Source: Streptomyces melanogenes (lineage in GTDB: Bacteria > Actinomycetota > Actinomycetes > Streptomycetales > Streptomycetaceae). Taken from it: 64,000 nucleotides of DNA. Position 1 is the first letter of the stretch. Each line of letters opens with the position of its first letter. Both the position numbers and the translations under genes were made by a program. Below are positions 24,989-33,080 of this stretch, one piece after another. The notes under the pieces were generated by a model that was not told the origin of the DNA, did no database searches, and worked only from the letters and a program-made list of their open reading frames with translations. The stretch spans positions 1-64,000 of the forward strand of contig NZ_BMTS01000013.1 in assembly GCF_014649795.1 (NCBI RefSeq), in the 5' to 3' direction.

Positions 24989-26239
24989 GTGCTCGGTCGG
25001 ATACGCCGGATCGGCGGCTGGCGACGGCGCTGGCAGGCGCGCAGCAGGATCCAGAAGATGGACCTGTACACGCGCAACACCATGAAGGCGATGCTCTGGT
25101 TCTTCATGCTGACCTGGGGCGTCCTCCCGCTGCTCGCGGCGGGCCCCCGCAGCGCCCTGGTCTCCGCCCTCGGCGTGGCGGTACTGGTGCTGAACATCGC
25201 GCAGTGCGTCCTCGGCACCCGCCGCATCGACCTGGCCTACGACGACTACCTCGGCCACGGCACCTTCTCCCGCCGCCTCCTGGTGGCCCCGGTCGTCCTG
25301 CTCGGCGCCGGCACCGCGCTGCTCGCCGCCCTCACCGCCCTGGACACGCGCAGCGTCTTCCCGCTGCTCCTGACCGACCTGCCGATCGCGCTGATGATCC
25401 CGTACGCCCTGCTCGTCCCGGCCCGCACCTTCCTGCTGCACTGCCTGGGGTACGCGGCCCTGGTCGTCGCCTTCTTCGCGGCCGCCGGGGTGCGGGGCAT
25501 GCAGCTGGTCGTGCCACTGCCGATGGTGGTGGCCGCGGGCGCCCTGATGCTGGTCACGGTCCGGCCGGGCGCCTGGGGGCTGCGGAACATGTGGCAGGCC
25601 GAGGAGGCCAAGGACGTCCAGGCGCGGCTCGCCGTCGCCGAGGAACGGCTGCGCTTCGGGCGGGACATGCACGACGTGCTGGGCCGCAACCTCGCGGTGA
25701 TCGCCCTCAAGAGCGAGCTCGCCGTGCAGCTGGCCGAGCGCGGCCGGCCCGAGGCGGTGGCCCAGATGATCGAGGTCCAGCGCATCGCGCAGGAGTCGCA
25801 ACGAGAGGTACGGGAAGTGGTGCGCGGATACCGCGAGGCGGACCTGGCCGTCGAACTCGACGGCGCCCGGGGCGTGTTGGAGGCCGCCGGGATCGACTGC
25901 GCGGTCACCGGAGCCGCGGCCGGGCTGCCCGCCGGGGTCCAGTCGGCGCTGGGCTGGGTGGTGCGCGAGGCCACCACCAATGTGCTGCGGCACGGCAACG
26001 CGCGCAGGTGCGCGATCCGGATCGCGGCCGACGGCCCGGCCGTCACCCTGGTCGTGGAGAACGACGGCGTCCCCGACCGCGCCCCCAGCGCCCCCGGCTC
26101 GGGCCTGGCCGGGCTGCGCGAACGGCTCGCCCCGATGGGCGGCACGCTGGAGGCGGCCCGCACCGGCGAGCGCTTCCTGCTGACGGTGACCGTGCCGCTG
26201 CACAGCGCGGCGGAACTGGGCGAGGAGCTGACCGTATGA
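24989..26239 (+). CDS. Sensor histidine kinase (HisKA_3, DesK-like)
   Basis: The 416-residue kinase has a basic N-terminus, four to five hydrophobic segments over about residues 30-175, then the HisKA_3 dimerisation box FGRDMHDVLGRNLAVIALKSELA (phospho-acceptor His in MHDVLG). A short HATPase_c domain follows, with REATTNVLRHG (N box) and GSGLAGLRERL (G box). The membrane sensor with no large extracellular domain resembles DesK. GTG 24989 lies 17 bases after the permease stop, and the stop overlaps the response regulator start (ATGA). It probably senses membrane state or the exported compound. Confidence 0.93.
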   Translation: MLGRIRRIGGWRRRWQARSRIQKMDLYTRNTMKAMLWFFMLTWGVLPLLAAGPRSALVSALGVAVLVLNIAQCVLGTRRIDLAYDDYLGHGTFSRRLLVAPVVLLGAGTALLAALTALDTRSVFPLLLTDLPIALMIPYALLVPARTFLLHCLGYAALVVAFFAAAGVRGMQLVVPLPMVVAAGALMLVTVRPGAWGLRNMWQAEEAKDVQARLAVAEERLRFGRDMHDVLGRNLAVIALKSELAVQLAERGRPEAVAQMIEVQRIAQESQREVREVVRGYREADLAVELDGARGVLEAAGIDCAVTGAAAGLPAGVQSALGWVVREATTNVLRHGNARRCAIRIAADGPAVTLVVENDGVPDRAPSAPGSGLAGLRERLAPMGGTLEAARTGERFLLTVTVPLHSAAELGEELTV

Positions 26240-26871
26240 CCACGCCCGACGGAGCGGCCCCGGCGCCCCTGCGCGTCCTGCTCGCCGACGACGAGCATCT
26301 GATCCGGGGCGCGCTCGCCGCGCTGCTCGGTCTCGAAGACGATCTGACCGTGGTCGCGGAGGCCGCGTCCGGACCCGAGGCGCTCGCGATGGCCCGGGCG
26401 CACCGGCCCGATGTGGCCGTCCTGGACCTGGAGATGCCGGGGGCGGACGGTGTGAGTGTCGCCACATCCCTGCGGGCCGAACTGCCCGGCTGCCGCACCA
26501 TGATCGTGACGAGCCACGGGCGGCCCGGCCACCTCAAGCGGGCGCTCGCGGCCGGGGTGCGCGGCTTCGTACCGAAGACGGTGAGCGCCCGGAAGCTCGC
26601 CGAGATCATCCGGTCCGTGCACGCGGGAAACCGCTATGTGGACCCGGAGTTGGCGGCCGACGCGATCTCCGCCGGGGACTCCCCGCTGACCGCCCGCGAG
26701 GCGCAGGTGCTGGAGCTGGCGGCGGACGGGGCGCCCGTCGCGGAGATCGCGGAGCGCGCCGGACTCTCGCCGGGAACGGTCCGGAACTACCTCTCCTCGG
26801 CCGCCTCGAAGCTCGGTGCCGAGAACCGTCACACGGCGGTGCGTCTCGCCCGCCGCCGGGGTTGGGTATAG
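26236..26871 (+). CDS. Response regulator, NarL/LuxR type
   Basis: The 211-residue regulator has a receiver domain with the acidic pair LADDEH, phospho-acceptor Asp in DVAVLDLEMPGADG (around residue 58) and the conserved Lys in VPKTVSARKL. A LuxR-type helix-turn-helix follows: LTAREAQVLELAADGAPVAEIAERAGLSPGTVRNYLSSA. It is coupled to the kinase and most likely controls the upstream ABC genes. Its last codons (GTA TAG) lie within a TATAGT box that looks like the promoter of the next tRNA-Gly. Confidence 0.94.
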   Translation: MTTPDGAAPAPLRVLLADDEHLIRGALAALLGLEDDLTVVAEAASGPEALAMARAHRPDVAVLDLEMPGADGVSVATSLRAELPGCRTMIVTSHGRPGHLKRALAAGVRGFVPKTVSARKLAEIIRSVHAGNRYVDPELAADAISAGDSPLTAREAQVLELAADGAPVAEIAERAGLSPGTVRNYLSSAASKLGAENRHTAVRLARRRGWV

Positions 26872-26872
26872 T
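26867..26872 (+). promoter_or_regulatory. -10 box of tRNA-Gly copy 2, overlapping a stop codon
   Basis: TATAGT at 26867-26872 spans the TAG stop (26869-26871) of the response regulator and lies 21 bases before the tRNA. No clear -35 box is seen in the coding sequence upstream. Confidence 0.5.
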
Positions 26873-26893
26873 TAGCTGCGCGCTACGGCGCAT

Positions 26894-26966
26894 GCGGACG
26901 TGGCTCAGTTGGTAGAGCATCACCTTGCCAAGGTGAGGGTCGCGAGTTCGAATCTCGTCGTCCGCT
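26894..26966 (+). tRNA. tRNA-Gly (GCC), copy 2
   Basis: Identical to 23063-23135 through the acceptor, GCC anticodon and T-arm, and the first bases of trailer (CAGTG) are shared too. The two copies are direct repeats 3831 bases apart enclosing the ABC/two-component genes. Confidence 0.96.
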
Positions 26967-26972
26967 CAGTGT

Positions 26973-27006
26973 GAAGCCCCCGGTCGGATCTCCGACCGGG
27001 GGCTTC
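26973..27006. terminator. Terminator after tRNA-Gly copy 2 and purC
   Basis: GAAGCCCCCGGTCGGA and TCCGACCGGGGGCTTC form a 16-bp stem with a 2-base loop between the tRNA and the convergent purC. Confidence 0.9.
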
Positions 27007-27015
27007 TTCGTGTGC

Positions 27016-27927
27016 TCAGCTCCAGCTGGTGCCGGTCAGCTGCTCGTACGCCTCCACGTACTTGGCGCGGGTGGCGTCCACCACCTCCTGCGGCAGCGGG
27101 GGCGGCGGCAGCTCGCCGTGCCGGTCCCAGCCGGAGGCGGCGGACGTCAGCCAGTCGCGCACGAACTGCTTGTCGTACGACGGCTGGGCGCGGCCGGGCT
27201 CCCAGGTCTCGGCGGGCCAGAAGCGCGAGGAGTCGGGGGTGAGGACCTCGTCGGCCAGGACAAGCCGCTCCTCGCCGTCGACGGTCTCGAAGCCGAACTC
27301 GAACTTGGTGTCCGCGAGGACGATGCCCCGGTCGCGGGCGATGTCACGGGCCCGGCCGTAGACGGCGAGGGTCGTCTGGCGCAGCAGCGCGGCGGTCTCC
27401 GCGCCGACCTGGCGGGCGACCTCCTCGTAACTGACGTTCTCGTCGTGGTCGCCGACGGCGGCCTTGGTGGCGGGCGTGAAGATCGGCGCGGGCAGCTCGG
27501 AGCCGTTGCTCAGCCCCTCGGGCAGCGCGAGGCCGCAGACCGTACGGGACTCGTCGTACTCGACCAGGCCCGAGCCGGTGAGGTAGCCGCGCGCCACGCA
27601 CTCGACCGGGACCATCCGCAGCGACTTGCAGACGAGCGTGCGCCCGGCCCAGTCGGCGGGGGCGCCCTCGGGGAGCTCGGTGGAGAGCACGTGGTGGGGG
27701 ACGAGGTCGGCCAGCCGGTCGAACCACCACAGCGAGAGCTGGGTGAGCACCCGGCCCTTGTCGGGGATCTCGGTCGGCAGCACCCAGTCGTACGCGGACA
27801 TCCGGTCGCTGGCGACCATCACCAGGTCGCCGGCCTCGTTCTGGTAGAGGTCGCGGACCTTGCCCGTGTGGAGGTGGGTGAGGCCCGGGACCTGAATCGG
27901 CTCGGGCTTTTCTACAAATCCGGACAC
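27016..27927 (-). CDS. purC: SAICAR synthetase
   Basis: PurC joins CAIR and aspartate with ATP to give SAICAR. The 303-residue protein has HTGKVRDLYQNEAGDLVMVASDRMSAYDWVLP near the N-terminus and PVECVARGYLTGSG in the middle. DIVLADTKFEFG-type and DEVLTPDSSRFW segments in the second half are PurC hallmarks. The start is GTG 27927, preceded by GGAGG; an upstream in-frame start would add an Arg-rich extension with no ribosome-binding site. It is a single-gene unit here, convergent with tRNA-Gly. Confidence 0.96.
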   Translation of the reverse strand: MSGFVEKPEPIQVPGLTHLHTGKVRDLYQNEAGDLVMVASDRMSAYDWVLPTEIPDKGRVLTQLSLWWFDRLADLVPHHVLSTELPEGAPADWAGRTLVCKSLRMVPVECVARGYLTGSGLVEYDESRTVCGLALPEGLSNGSELPAPIFTPATKAAVGDHDENVSYEEVARQVGAETAALLRQTTLAVYGRARDIARDRGIVLADTKFEFGFETVDGEERLVLADEVLTPDSSRFWPAETWEPGRAQPSYDKQFVRDWLTSAASGWDRHGELPPPPLPQEVVDATRAKYVEAYEQLTGTSWS

Positions 27928-28012
27928 GGTTCCTCCGCGTAGATTGATCCAGGAGCGCTTCCGATTCTCTCGCACGCGACGAGTACCCGGTGACGGGGGC
28001 CGGTCACGGTTG

Positions 28013-29476
28013 CTAATCGCGTTTGCAGATCCGGTCCAGGAGGTTGGCCGTGGCGCGCTGGATGCGGGGGTCGGTGTGGCCGGGCCGGTCGAGCGCCGGG
28101 GACCAGGCGAAGGTGCCGGAGGCGAAGACGAGCGCGCCGGAAGGAGCCCGGTAGAGGGAGGTCTCCTGGTGCCGGACGGCCCCTTCGCCGTCGCGGTACG
28201 GCGAGTGGGCGAGCAGGATGCGGTCCTGGTGCTCGGGGAGCGCGGTGCGCGGGAAGTACCGGTCGGCCTCGCCCGCCACGAGCCCGTCGATCTCGTCGCC
28301 CTCGCCCGCGCCGGTGGCCTCCCAGAGCCAGTGCCCGGCGTTCCGCACGACCAGCGGGGACGGCTCGGGCACCCGCCCCGCGTACTGGATCCCCAGCAAC
28401 TGCTGCTCCGGCCGGGCGACTTCGCGCCACAGCGCGGGCCGTCCGGGGCCGCGGCGCTTGCGGCAGGTCAGCAGCCGGTCGGGGACACCGGAGGGCGAGG
28501 GCGCGAGCTCGACCTGCCAGTACAGCGCGTTGGCTGAGAGGAACACCAGCGAGGTGCCGCCCTCCCGGGCGAGCTCGACGGTGCGGCGCATGGGCGCCGA
28601 CCAGTACTCGTCGTGGCCGGGGAAGACGAGCCCCCGGTAGCGGGTGGGGTCGATGCGCCCGGCGTGCAGATCGCGGGTGTCGGCGTACGCCAGGTCGTAT
28701 CCGTACCGCTCGGCCCACCGGATGAAGTCGTACGCGTGCCCCACGTGCAGGGGCAGTCCGGCTCCCGCGTACGGCCGGTCGAAGGAGACGGTGATGGCGG
28801 CGTCCTCCTCGCCCAGCAGCCGTCCGTCCCCGTCCCACGCGTGGTAGAGCGAGGCGCCGGTGTGGCCGTCCTCCGGGAAGAGGTTGTAGGCCTGCCAGGT
28901 GATGTCGGGGAGCAGGAGCAGCAGATCGGCCGGATGGCTGTCGCGGACGGTGAACGGGATGTGCGACCGGTACCCGTCGGCGGTGGTGAGCACGGCCACG
29001 TACGCGCCGATCGAGGCGTACGTCGGGACCTGGTAGCGCCAGGAGAGCCACCAGTGGTGGCAGGAGACGGTCCGGTTGGCGGTGAGCGGCGCGGGCTGCA
29101 CGATCCCGGCGAGCCGGGGGCTGGTGGCGACGTGGTTGGCGCCGTCCCCGCCGTAGTGCCCGATGCGATAGATATCGACCGAAAACTGCTGCGGCGGATC
29201 GACCGTGATGTGGAAGTCGATCGCCTCGCCGGGCGCGACGGCGCCGGTGGAGGCGAACCCCTTGATCTGCTTCCGTACGTCGTCGGCGGTACGGGGTCCG
29301 GGCGCGCTGCCGGTGCCGGGGCGGGCGGGCTCGACGTACCAGGGCACGACGTGCCCGGTGTCGTCGAAGTAGTGCTCACCGCCGCGCAGCCAGGGCAGGG
29401 GCCCCTGCCCGAAAGGATCGGAGACGGCGTGCGCGAGCGCCCCCGACTCCCACCGCCGGATCTGCTCCGCCCCCAT
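28013..29476 (-). CDS. N,N-dimethylformamidase large-subunit-like protein
   Basis: The 487-residue protein matches the family named after the large subunit of bacterial dimethylformamidase. Recognisable parts are an N-terminal beta-sandwich (VDPPQQFSVDIYRIGHYGGDGAN near 110-130) and the YNLFPEDGHTGASLY and FDRPY segments. A glutamine-amidotransferase-like core has LVFPGHDEYWSAPMRRTVE and FLSANALYWQVEL. No signal peptide is present. In streptomycetes these are conserved without a demonstrated substrate, so amidase activity here is only inferred. ATG 29476 follows GGGAGGGGAG. It lies upstream of purC on the same strand, but 85 bases apart. Confidence 0.78.
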   Translation of the reverse strand: MGAEQIRRWESGALAHAVSDPFGQGPLPWLRGGEHYFDDTGHVVPWYVEPARPGTGSAPGPRTADDVRKQIKGFASTGAVAPGEAIDFHITVDPPQQFSVDIYRIGHYGGDGANHVATSPRLAGIVQPAPLTANRTVSCHHWWLSWRYQVPTYASIGAYVAVLTTADGYRSHIPFTVRDSHPADLLLLLPDITWQAYNLFPEDGHTGASLYHAWDGDGRLLGEEDAAITVSFDRPYAGAGLPLHVGHAYDFIRWAERYGYDLAYADTRDLHAGRIDPTRYRGLVFPGHDEYWSAPMRRTVELAREGGTSLVFLSANALYWQVELAPSPSGVPDRLLTCRKRRGPGRPALWREVARPEQQLLGIQYAGRVPEPSPLVVRNAGHWLWEATGAGEGDEIDGLVAGEADRYFPRTALPEHQDRILLAHSPYRDGEGAVRHQETSLYRAPSGALVFASGTFAWSPALDRPGHTDPRIQRATANLLDRICKRD

Positions 29477-29618
29477 ACCACTCCCCTCCCTCACTCCCCC
29501 GACGCCGCCGGTCAGCGGTCGGTCTCCAGCACATCACATAACGCACGCACTCCGTCACTGTTCGTCGCGAATTGGCGGGATGCGGAATGGGAGGGTCCGG
29601 TTGGGGGGCGGGTGCGGG

Positions 29619-29743
29619 TTGTCTGTGGCTGGTCACGCAGTTCCCCGCGCCCCTAAGGGGGTACGGGTGGCGGCGATGGCGAAGCCGAGCCATCTAGGGG
29701 CGCGGGGAACTGCGCGACCAGTTGGGGACGATCCGCAGACGAA
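29619..29743. repeat. Family A dispersed repeat, locus 3
   Basis: Arm CTGGTCACGCAGTTCCCCGC (29629-29650) and inverted arm GGGGCGCGGGGAACTGCGCG (29697-29716) flank about 46 bases, ending in GACGATCCGCAGACGAACGC. It occupies the middle of the 328-base gap between the genes at 28013 and 29805; nothing else is seen there except a GC hairpin at 29783-29800. Confidence 0.85.
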
Positions 29744-29782
29744 CGCAGCGGGGTGCAGGGGCCGCAGGCCCCGCAAAGGGGG

Positions 29783-29800
29783 CCGGGGGCGCAGCCCCGG
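29783..29800 (-). terminator. GC-rich hairpin, likely terminator
   Basis: CCGGGGGCGCAGCCCCGG, 5 bases beyond the stop of the gene at 29805. The same hairpin type recurs after purD and upp on the minus strand. Confidence 0.6.
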
Positions 29801-29804
29801 AGGG

Positions 29805-31451
29805 TCAGACCAGGCGGACGGGTTTCTCCGCCCGCACACCCACCCCCACCAGCCACCGCCGCAGCGGCTCCACATCCCCCTCCTCCAACAGCTCCCGCAC
29901 CCGCGCCCCCAGATCCCCCTTCCGCTCCCCGTCCACGAGGAGCGAGGGACCGTCCAGCCAGTCCAGCCCCGGCGCCGCCCCCGCCGTGTCGACCGCCGCG
30001 CAGCACACCATCGCCGTGACGTGGTCGGCCAGCAGCTCGCGCCCCGTCCGCGGCGGCTGGAGCGGGAAGAGCGGGACGGAGTCGCCCCACACGTCCGCCG
30101 ACGGCAGCGGCGGACCCGCCGCCGCCTCGACGGCCACGGCCGCCGCGATGGCCGCGGCCAGCACCTCCCCGTCCTGCCCGGCGAGGTGGTCGAGGACCCG
30201 CGCGAGCGTCGGGGCGGCGGCCTCGACGGGCTCCGCACCCGGCCGCGTCCCCATCCCGTCGAGCACCCGGTGCAGCCGGGCCGCCTCCGCCCGCCACTTC
30301 CGGTCGACGACCTCCTCCGGGTAGTGCTGCCAGTCCACTGGCGACCAGTCGGGCCCGGGCTCGGCCGGACCGCCGTGGAACAGCCGGGCGGCGAGCAGCG
30401 AGGCCGCCTCGTCGGCCGCCCCGGGCTCTTCGAGCAGATCGCACGCGGGCCGCTCGCCCAACCGGGAAGCGAACCCCTCGGCCAGCCGGTCCCGCCGCGA
30501 CAGCTCGGTCAGGGCCGAGACCACCCCGGCGTCCAGCCGGGACGGCCAGCGCCCCATCCGCCAGGCGGGCAGCGCCACCCGGGTGAGCAGCCGGTCCCAG
30601 CCCGCGTACGCCAGCCCGACCTGCTCCTGGGCGACGATCCGCAGCCCGTAGTCCACGGTCTGGGCCCGCTCGGAGGCCGCGGCCGCGACCCCCCGCTCCA
30701 TCTCGGCGGCGTGCGCCCGGCAGCCGCGCAGCAGCAGCCGCGCGACCGGCCCGACGAAGCCGAGCACCAGCCGCGCGCCCCGGCCCGCACCGGGCCCGCT
30801 GGTCACGGCGACCGCCGCGTCCAGGCCCCGTACGAAACGGCGGGCCGAGGCTATGTCGGGCTGCGCGGACGGCCCGGTGCCGGCCACCACGGGCGCCAGG
30901 ATGGCCCGCAGCTCACCGACCCGCATCCACCACAGGAACGGCGACCCGATGACGAGGACGGGCGCGGCGTCGGTGCGGCGCCGCACGCCCGGTATGCCCG
31001 ACGGCCCCTGCCCGAGCCGCGCCCGTACGGAATGGGCCGGATGCGTACGGTCCTCCAGCCAGCTGTCGCAGTCCGGCGTGAGCGCTATGGCGGAGGGCGC
31101 GGGCACGTCGAGCCGGTCGGCGAGGTCCCTCACCAGCCGGTACAGATCCGGCGCCGAGGACTCGGCCAGCTCGACCGTCGGAGACAGCGCGGGTCTCGCC
31201 CGCACGATCACGGCCGTCACCGCGGCGGCGGCCAGCAGCACCACGGCCGCCGCGCCCGTCACCGCCCAGCGGGCCGCGTCCCAGCCGCTGCCGTCGATCC
31301 GGCCCTGCACGTCCGCGACGAGCAGCACGACGGCGACGGCGGCCGGCAGCAGCGCGAAGGCCAGCGCCCGGCTGCGCACCCGCAGCACGGCCAGCGCCCG
31401 CGAGCGCGCCGACCGCGCGCCCGCCTCACCACCCATCCCGGAACCGGACAC
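29805..31451 (-). CDS. Membrane protein with degenerate M48-like peptidase domain
   Basis: The 548-residue protein has two membrane segments near residues 30-50 and 62-85, then a soluble region. PDLYRLVRDLADRLDVPAPSAIALTPD followed by PVLVIGSPFLWWMRVGELRAILAPVVAGTG (near 165-195) follows the order of M48 metallopeptidases, where the equivalent of ILAPVVAG is LAHELAH. The HExxH zinc motif is absent (APVVA), so the domain should not be catalytic. The long C-terminal half is Ala/Arg-rich and helical with no known motif. The start may be GTG 31451 or ATG 31436. The M48 relation is my reading of the pattern, not a search result. Confidence 0.65.
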   Translation of the reverse strand: MSGSGMGGEAGARSARSRALAVLRVRSRALAFALLPAAVAVVLLVADVQGRIDGSGWDAARWAVTGAAAVVLLAAAAVTAVIVRARPALSPTVELAESSAPDLYRLVRDLADRLDVPAPSAIALTPDCDSWLEDRTHPAHSVRARLGQGPSGIPGVRRRTDAAPVLVIGSPFLWWMRVGELRAILAPVVAGTGPSAQPDIASARRFVRGLDAAVAVTSGPGAGRGARLVLGFVGPVARLLLRGCRAHAAEMERGVAAAASERAQTVDYGLRIVAQEQVGLAYAGWDRLLTRVALPAWRMGRWPSRLDAGVVSALTELSRRDRLAEGFASRLGERPACDLLEEPGAADEAASLLAARLFHGGPAEPGPDWSPVDWQHYPEEVVDRKWRAEAARLHRVLDGMGTRPGAEPVEAAAPTLARVLDHLAGQDGEVLAAAIAAAVAVEAAAGPPLPSADVWGDSVPLFPLQPPRTGRELLADHVTAMVCCAAVDTAGAAPGLDWLDGPSLLVDGERKGDLGARVRELLEEGDVEPLRRWLVGVGVRAEKPVRLV

Positions 31452-31762
31452 GGCCGGACGTCACCCCCTCTGCCCTGCGTCGGCGTTGCTCACTCCCCCA
31501 CTGTGGCACCCCCCACTGACATCGCAATGCCGGTGACCCAAGTGCCGGACCGCTCCCGCCGCACCCTAGTTGCGCCCCCGCCACCCGTCATCCGGATGGC
31601 CCACCCGTCACTCGATGGAATGGCTGGGGGGGTGGGGTTACAAGGGGCATGGTTTCGGGCTGGGCTGCACGGCCCCACGACAAAAAGGGGTCCGGGGCGC
31701 AGCCCCGGCAAAGGGCCGCGCCCCGGACCAGGGGCACATCAGGCACTAGGACGCGCCCGCCG
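31452..31762. other. Intergenic region downstream of purD with a long hairpin
   Basis: No gene seen. GGTCCGGGGCGC (31689-31700) and GCGCCCCGGACC (31718-31729) form a 12-bp stem with an inner GC hairpin, about 34 bases beyond the purD stop. The rest contains G-runs and the promoter region of the gene starting at 31451. Confidence 0.6.
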
Positions 31763-33019
31763 TCAGGCCTCCGTACCCGCCGCCCGAAGCGCAATATCCG
31801 TCCGGTGCTGCCCGCCATCCAGCCGGATGCGACCGACCGCCGCATACGCCCGCTCCCGCGCAGCCGCCAAGTCCGCCCCCGTCGCGGTGACCGAAAGAAC
31901 CCGCCCGCCCGCGCTGACCACCGCGTCCCCGTCCCGCCGCGTCCCCGCGTGCAACACGTACGCGTGCGGCGCGTCCAGAGCCGCGACCTCGTCGAGCCCG
32001 CCGATCGGGTCGCCCGTCCGCGGCGTACCGGGGTAGTTGTGCGACGCCACGACGACCGTGACCGCCGCGTCGTCGCGCCAGGCCAGCGGCGGCTGGGCGT
32101 CCAGCGTCCCGTTGGCCGAGTGCAGCAGCACCCCCGCCAGCGGCGTCTTCAGCCGGGCGAGCACGACCTGCGTCTCGGGGTCGCCGAAGCGCGCGTTGAA
32201 CTCGATGACCCGCACACCGCGCGAGGTGATCGCGAGGCCCGCGTACAGCAGCCCGGAGAACGGCGTGCCGCGGCGCCGCAGTTCGTCGACCGTCGGCTGG
32301 AGCACGCTCGCCATGACCTCGTCGACGAGCTTGGGGTCGGCCCACGGCAGCGGCGAATACGCGCCCATGCCACCGGTGTTGGGGCCCTCGTCGCCGTCGA
32401 GCGCGCGCTTGAAGTCCTGCGCGGGCTGCAGCGGCAGCACGGTCACGCCGTCCGTGATCGCGAAGAGCGAGACCTCGGGGCCGTCGAGGAACTCCTCGAT
32501 GACGACCCGGTCGCAGGCCAGCGCGTGCGCGCGGGCCGCCTCGACGTCCTCGGTGACGACGACGCCCTTGCCGGCCGCGAGACCGTCGTCCTTGACGACG
32601 TACGGCGCGCCGAACGCGTCCAGTGCCTCGTCGATCTCGGCCGGGGTGGTGCAGACGTAGGAGCGGGCGGTCGGCACGTTCGCCCCCGCCATCACGTCCT
32701 TGGCGAAGGCCTTGGAGCCTTCCAGCCGCGCCGCCTCGCCCGAGGGGCCGAAGCAGGGGATGCCCGCGGCCCGTACGGCGTCGGCGACCCCGGCGACCAG
32801 CGGCGCCTCGGGTCCGACGACGACCAGGTCGCTGTGGAGCGAGACCGCGAGACGGGCGACCGCCTCGCCGTCCAGCTGGTCCACGGGGTGGAGCTCGGCG
32901 ACCTCCGCGATCCCGGCGTTGCCGGGGGCGCAGTGCAGCGCCGTCACGTCGGGGTCGAGGGACAGGGAACGGCACAGGGCGTGCTCGCGGGCGCCGCCGC
33001 CGATGACAAGGACCTTCAC
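31763..33019 (-). CDS. purD: Phosphoribosylamine-glycine ligase (GAR synthetase)
   Basis: PurD joins glycine to phosphoribosylamine with ATP, the second purine step. The 418-residue ATP-grasp enzyme has KVLVIGGGAREHALC at the start, VVGPEAPLVAGV, YVVKDDGLAAGKGVVV (ATP-grasp lysine), and near 270-290 the family signature RVIEFNARFGDPETQ. GTG 33019 is right for the VKVLVIGG start. It lies downstream of dnaX on the same strand with a 60-base gap, so partial cotranscription is possible. Confidence 0.97.
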   Translation of the reverse strand: MKVLVIGGGAREHALCRSLSLDPDVTALHCAPGNAGIAEVAELHPVDQLDGEAVARLAVSLHSDLVVVGPEAPLVAGVADAVRAAGIPCFGPSGEAARLEGSKAFAKDVMAGANVPTARSYVCTTPAEIDEALDAFGAPYVVKDDGLAAGKGVVVTEDVEAARAHALACDRVVIEEFLDGPEVSLFAITDGVTVLPLQPAQDFKRALDGDEGPNTGGMGAYSPLPWADPKLVDEVMASVLQPTVDELRRRGTPFSGLLYAGLAITSRGVRVIEFNARFGDPETQVVLARLKTPLAGVLLHSANGTLDAQPPLAWRDDAAVTVVVASHNYPGTPRTGDPIGGLDEVAALDAPHAYVLHAGTRRDGDAVVSAGGRVLSVTATGADLAAARERAYAAVGRIRLDGGQHRTDIALRAAGTEA

Positions 33020-33080
33020 GGCAGCCAGCCTAGCCGGAGTGGCGGATTCTCCCTCGTACGGGTCACCGAACCCCGTACCG

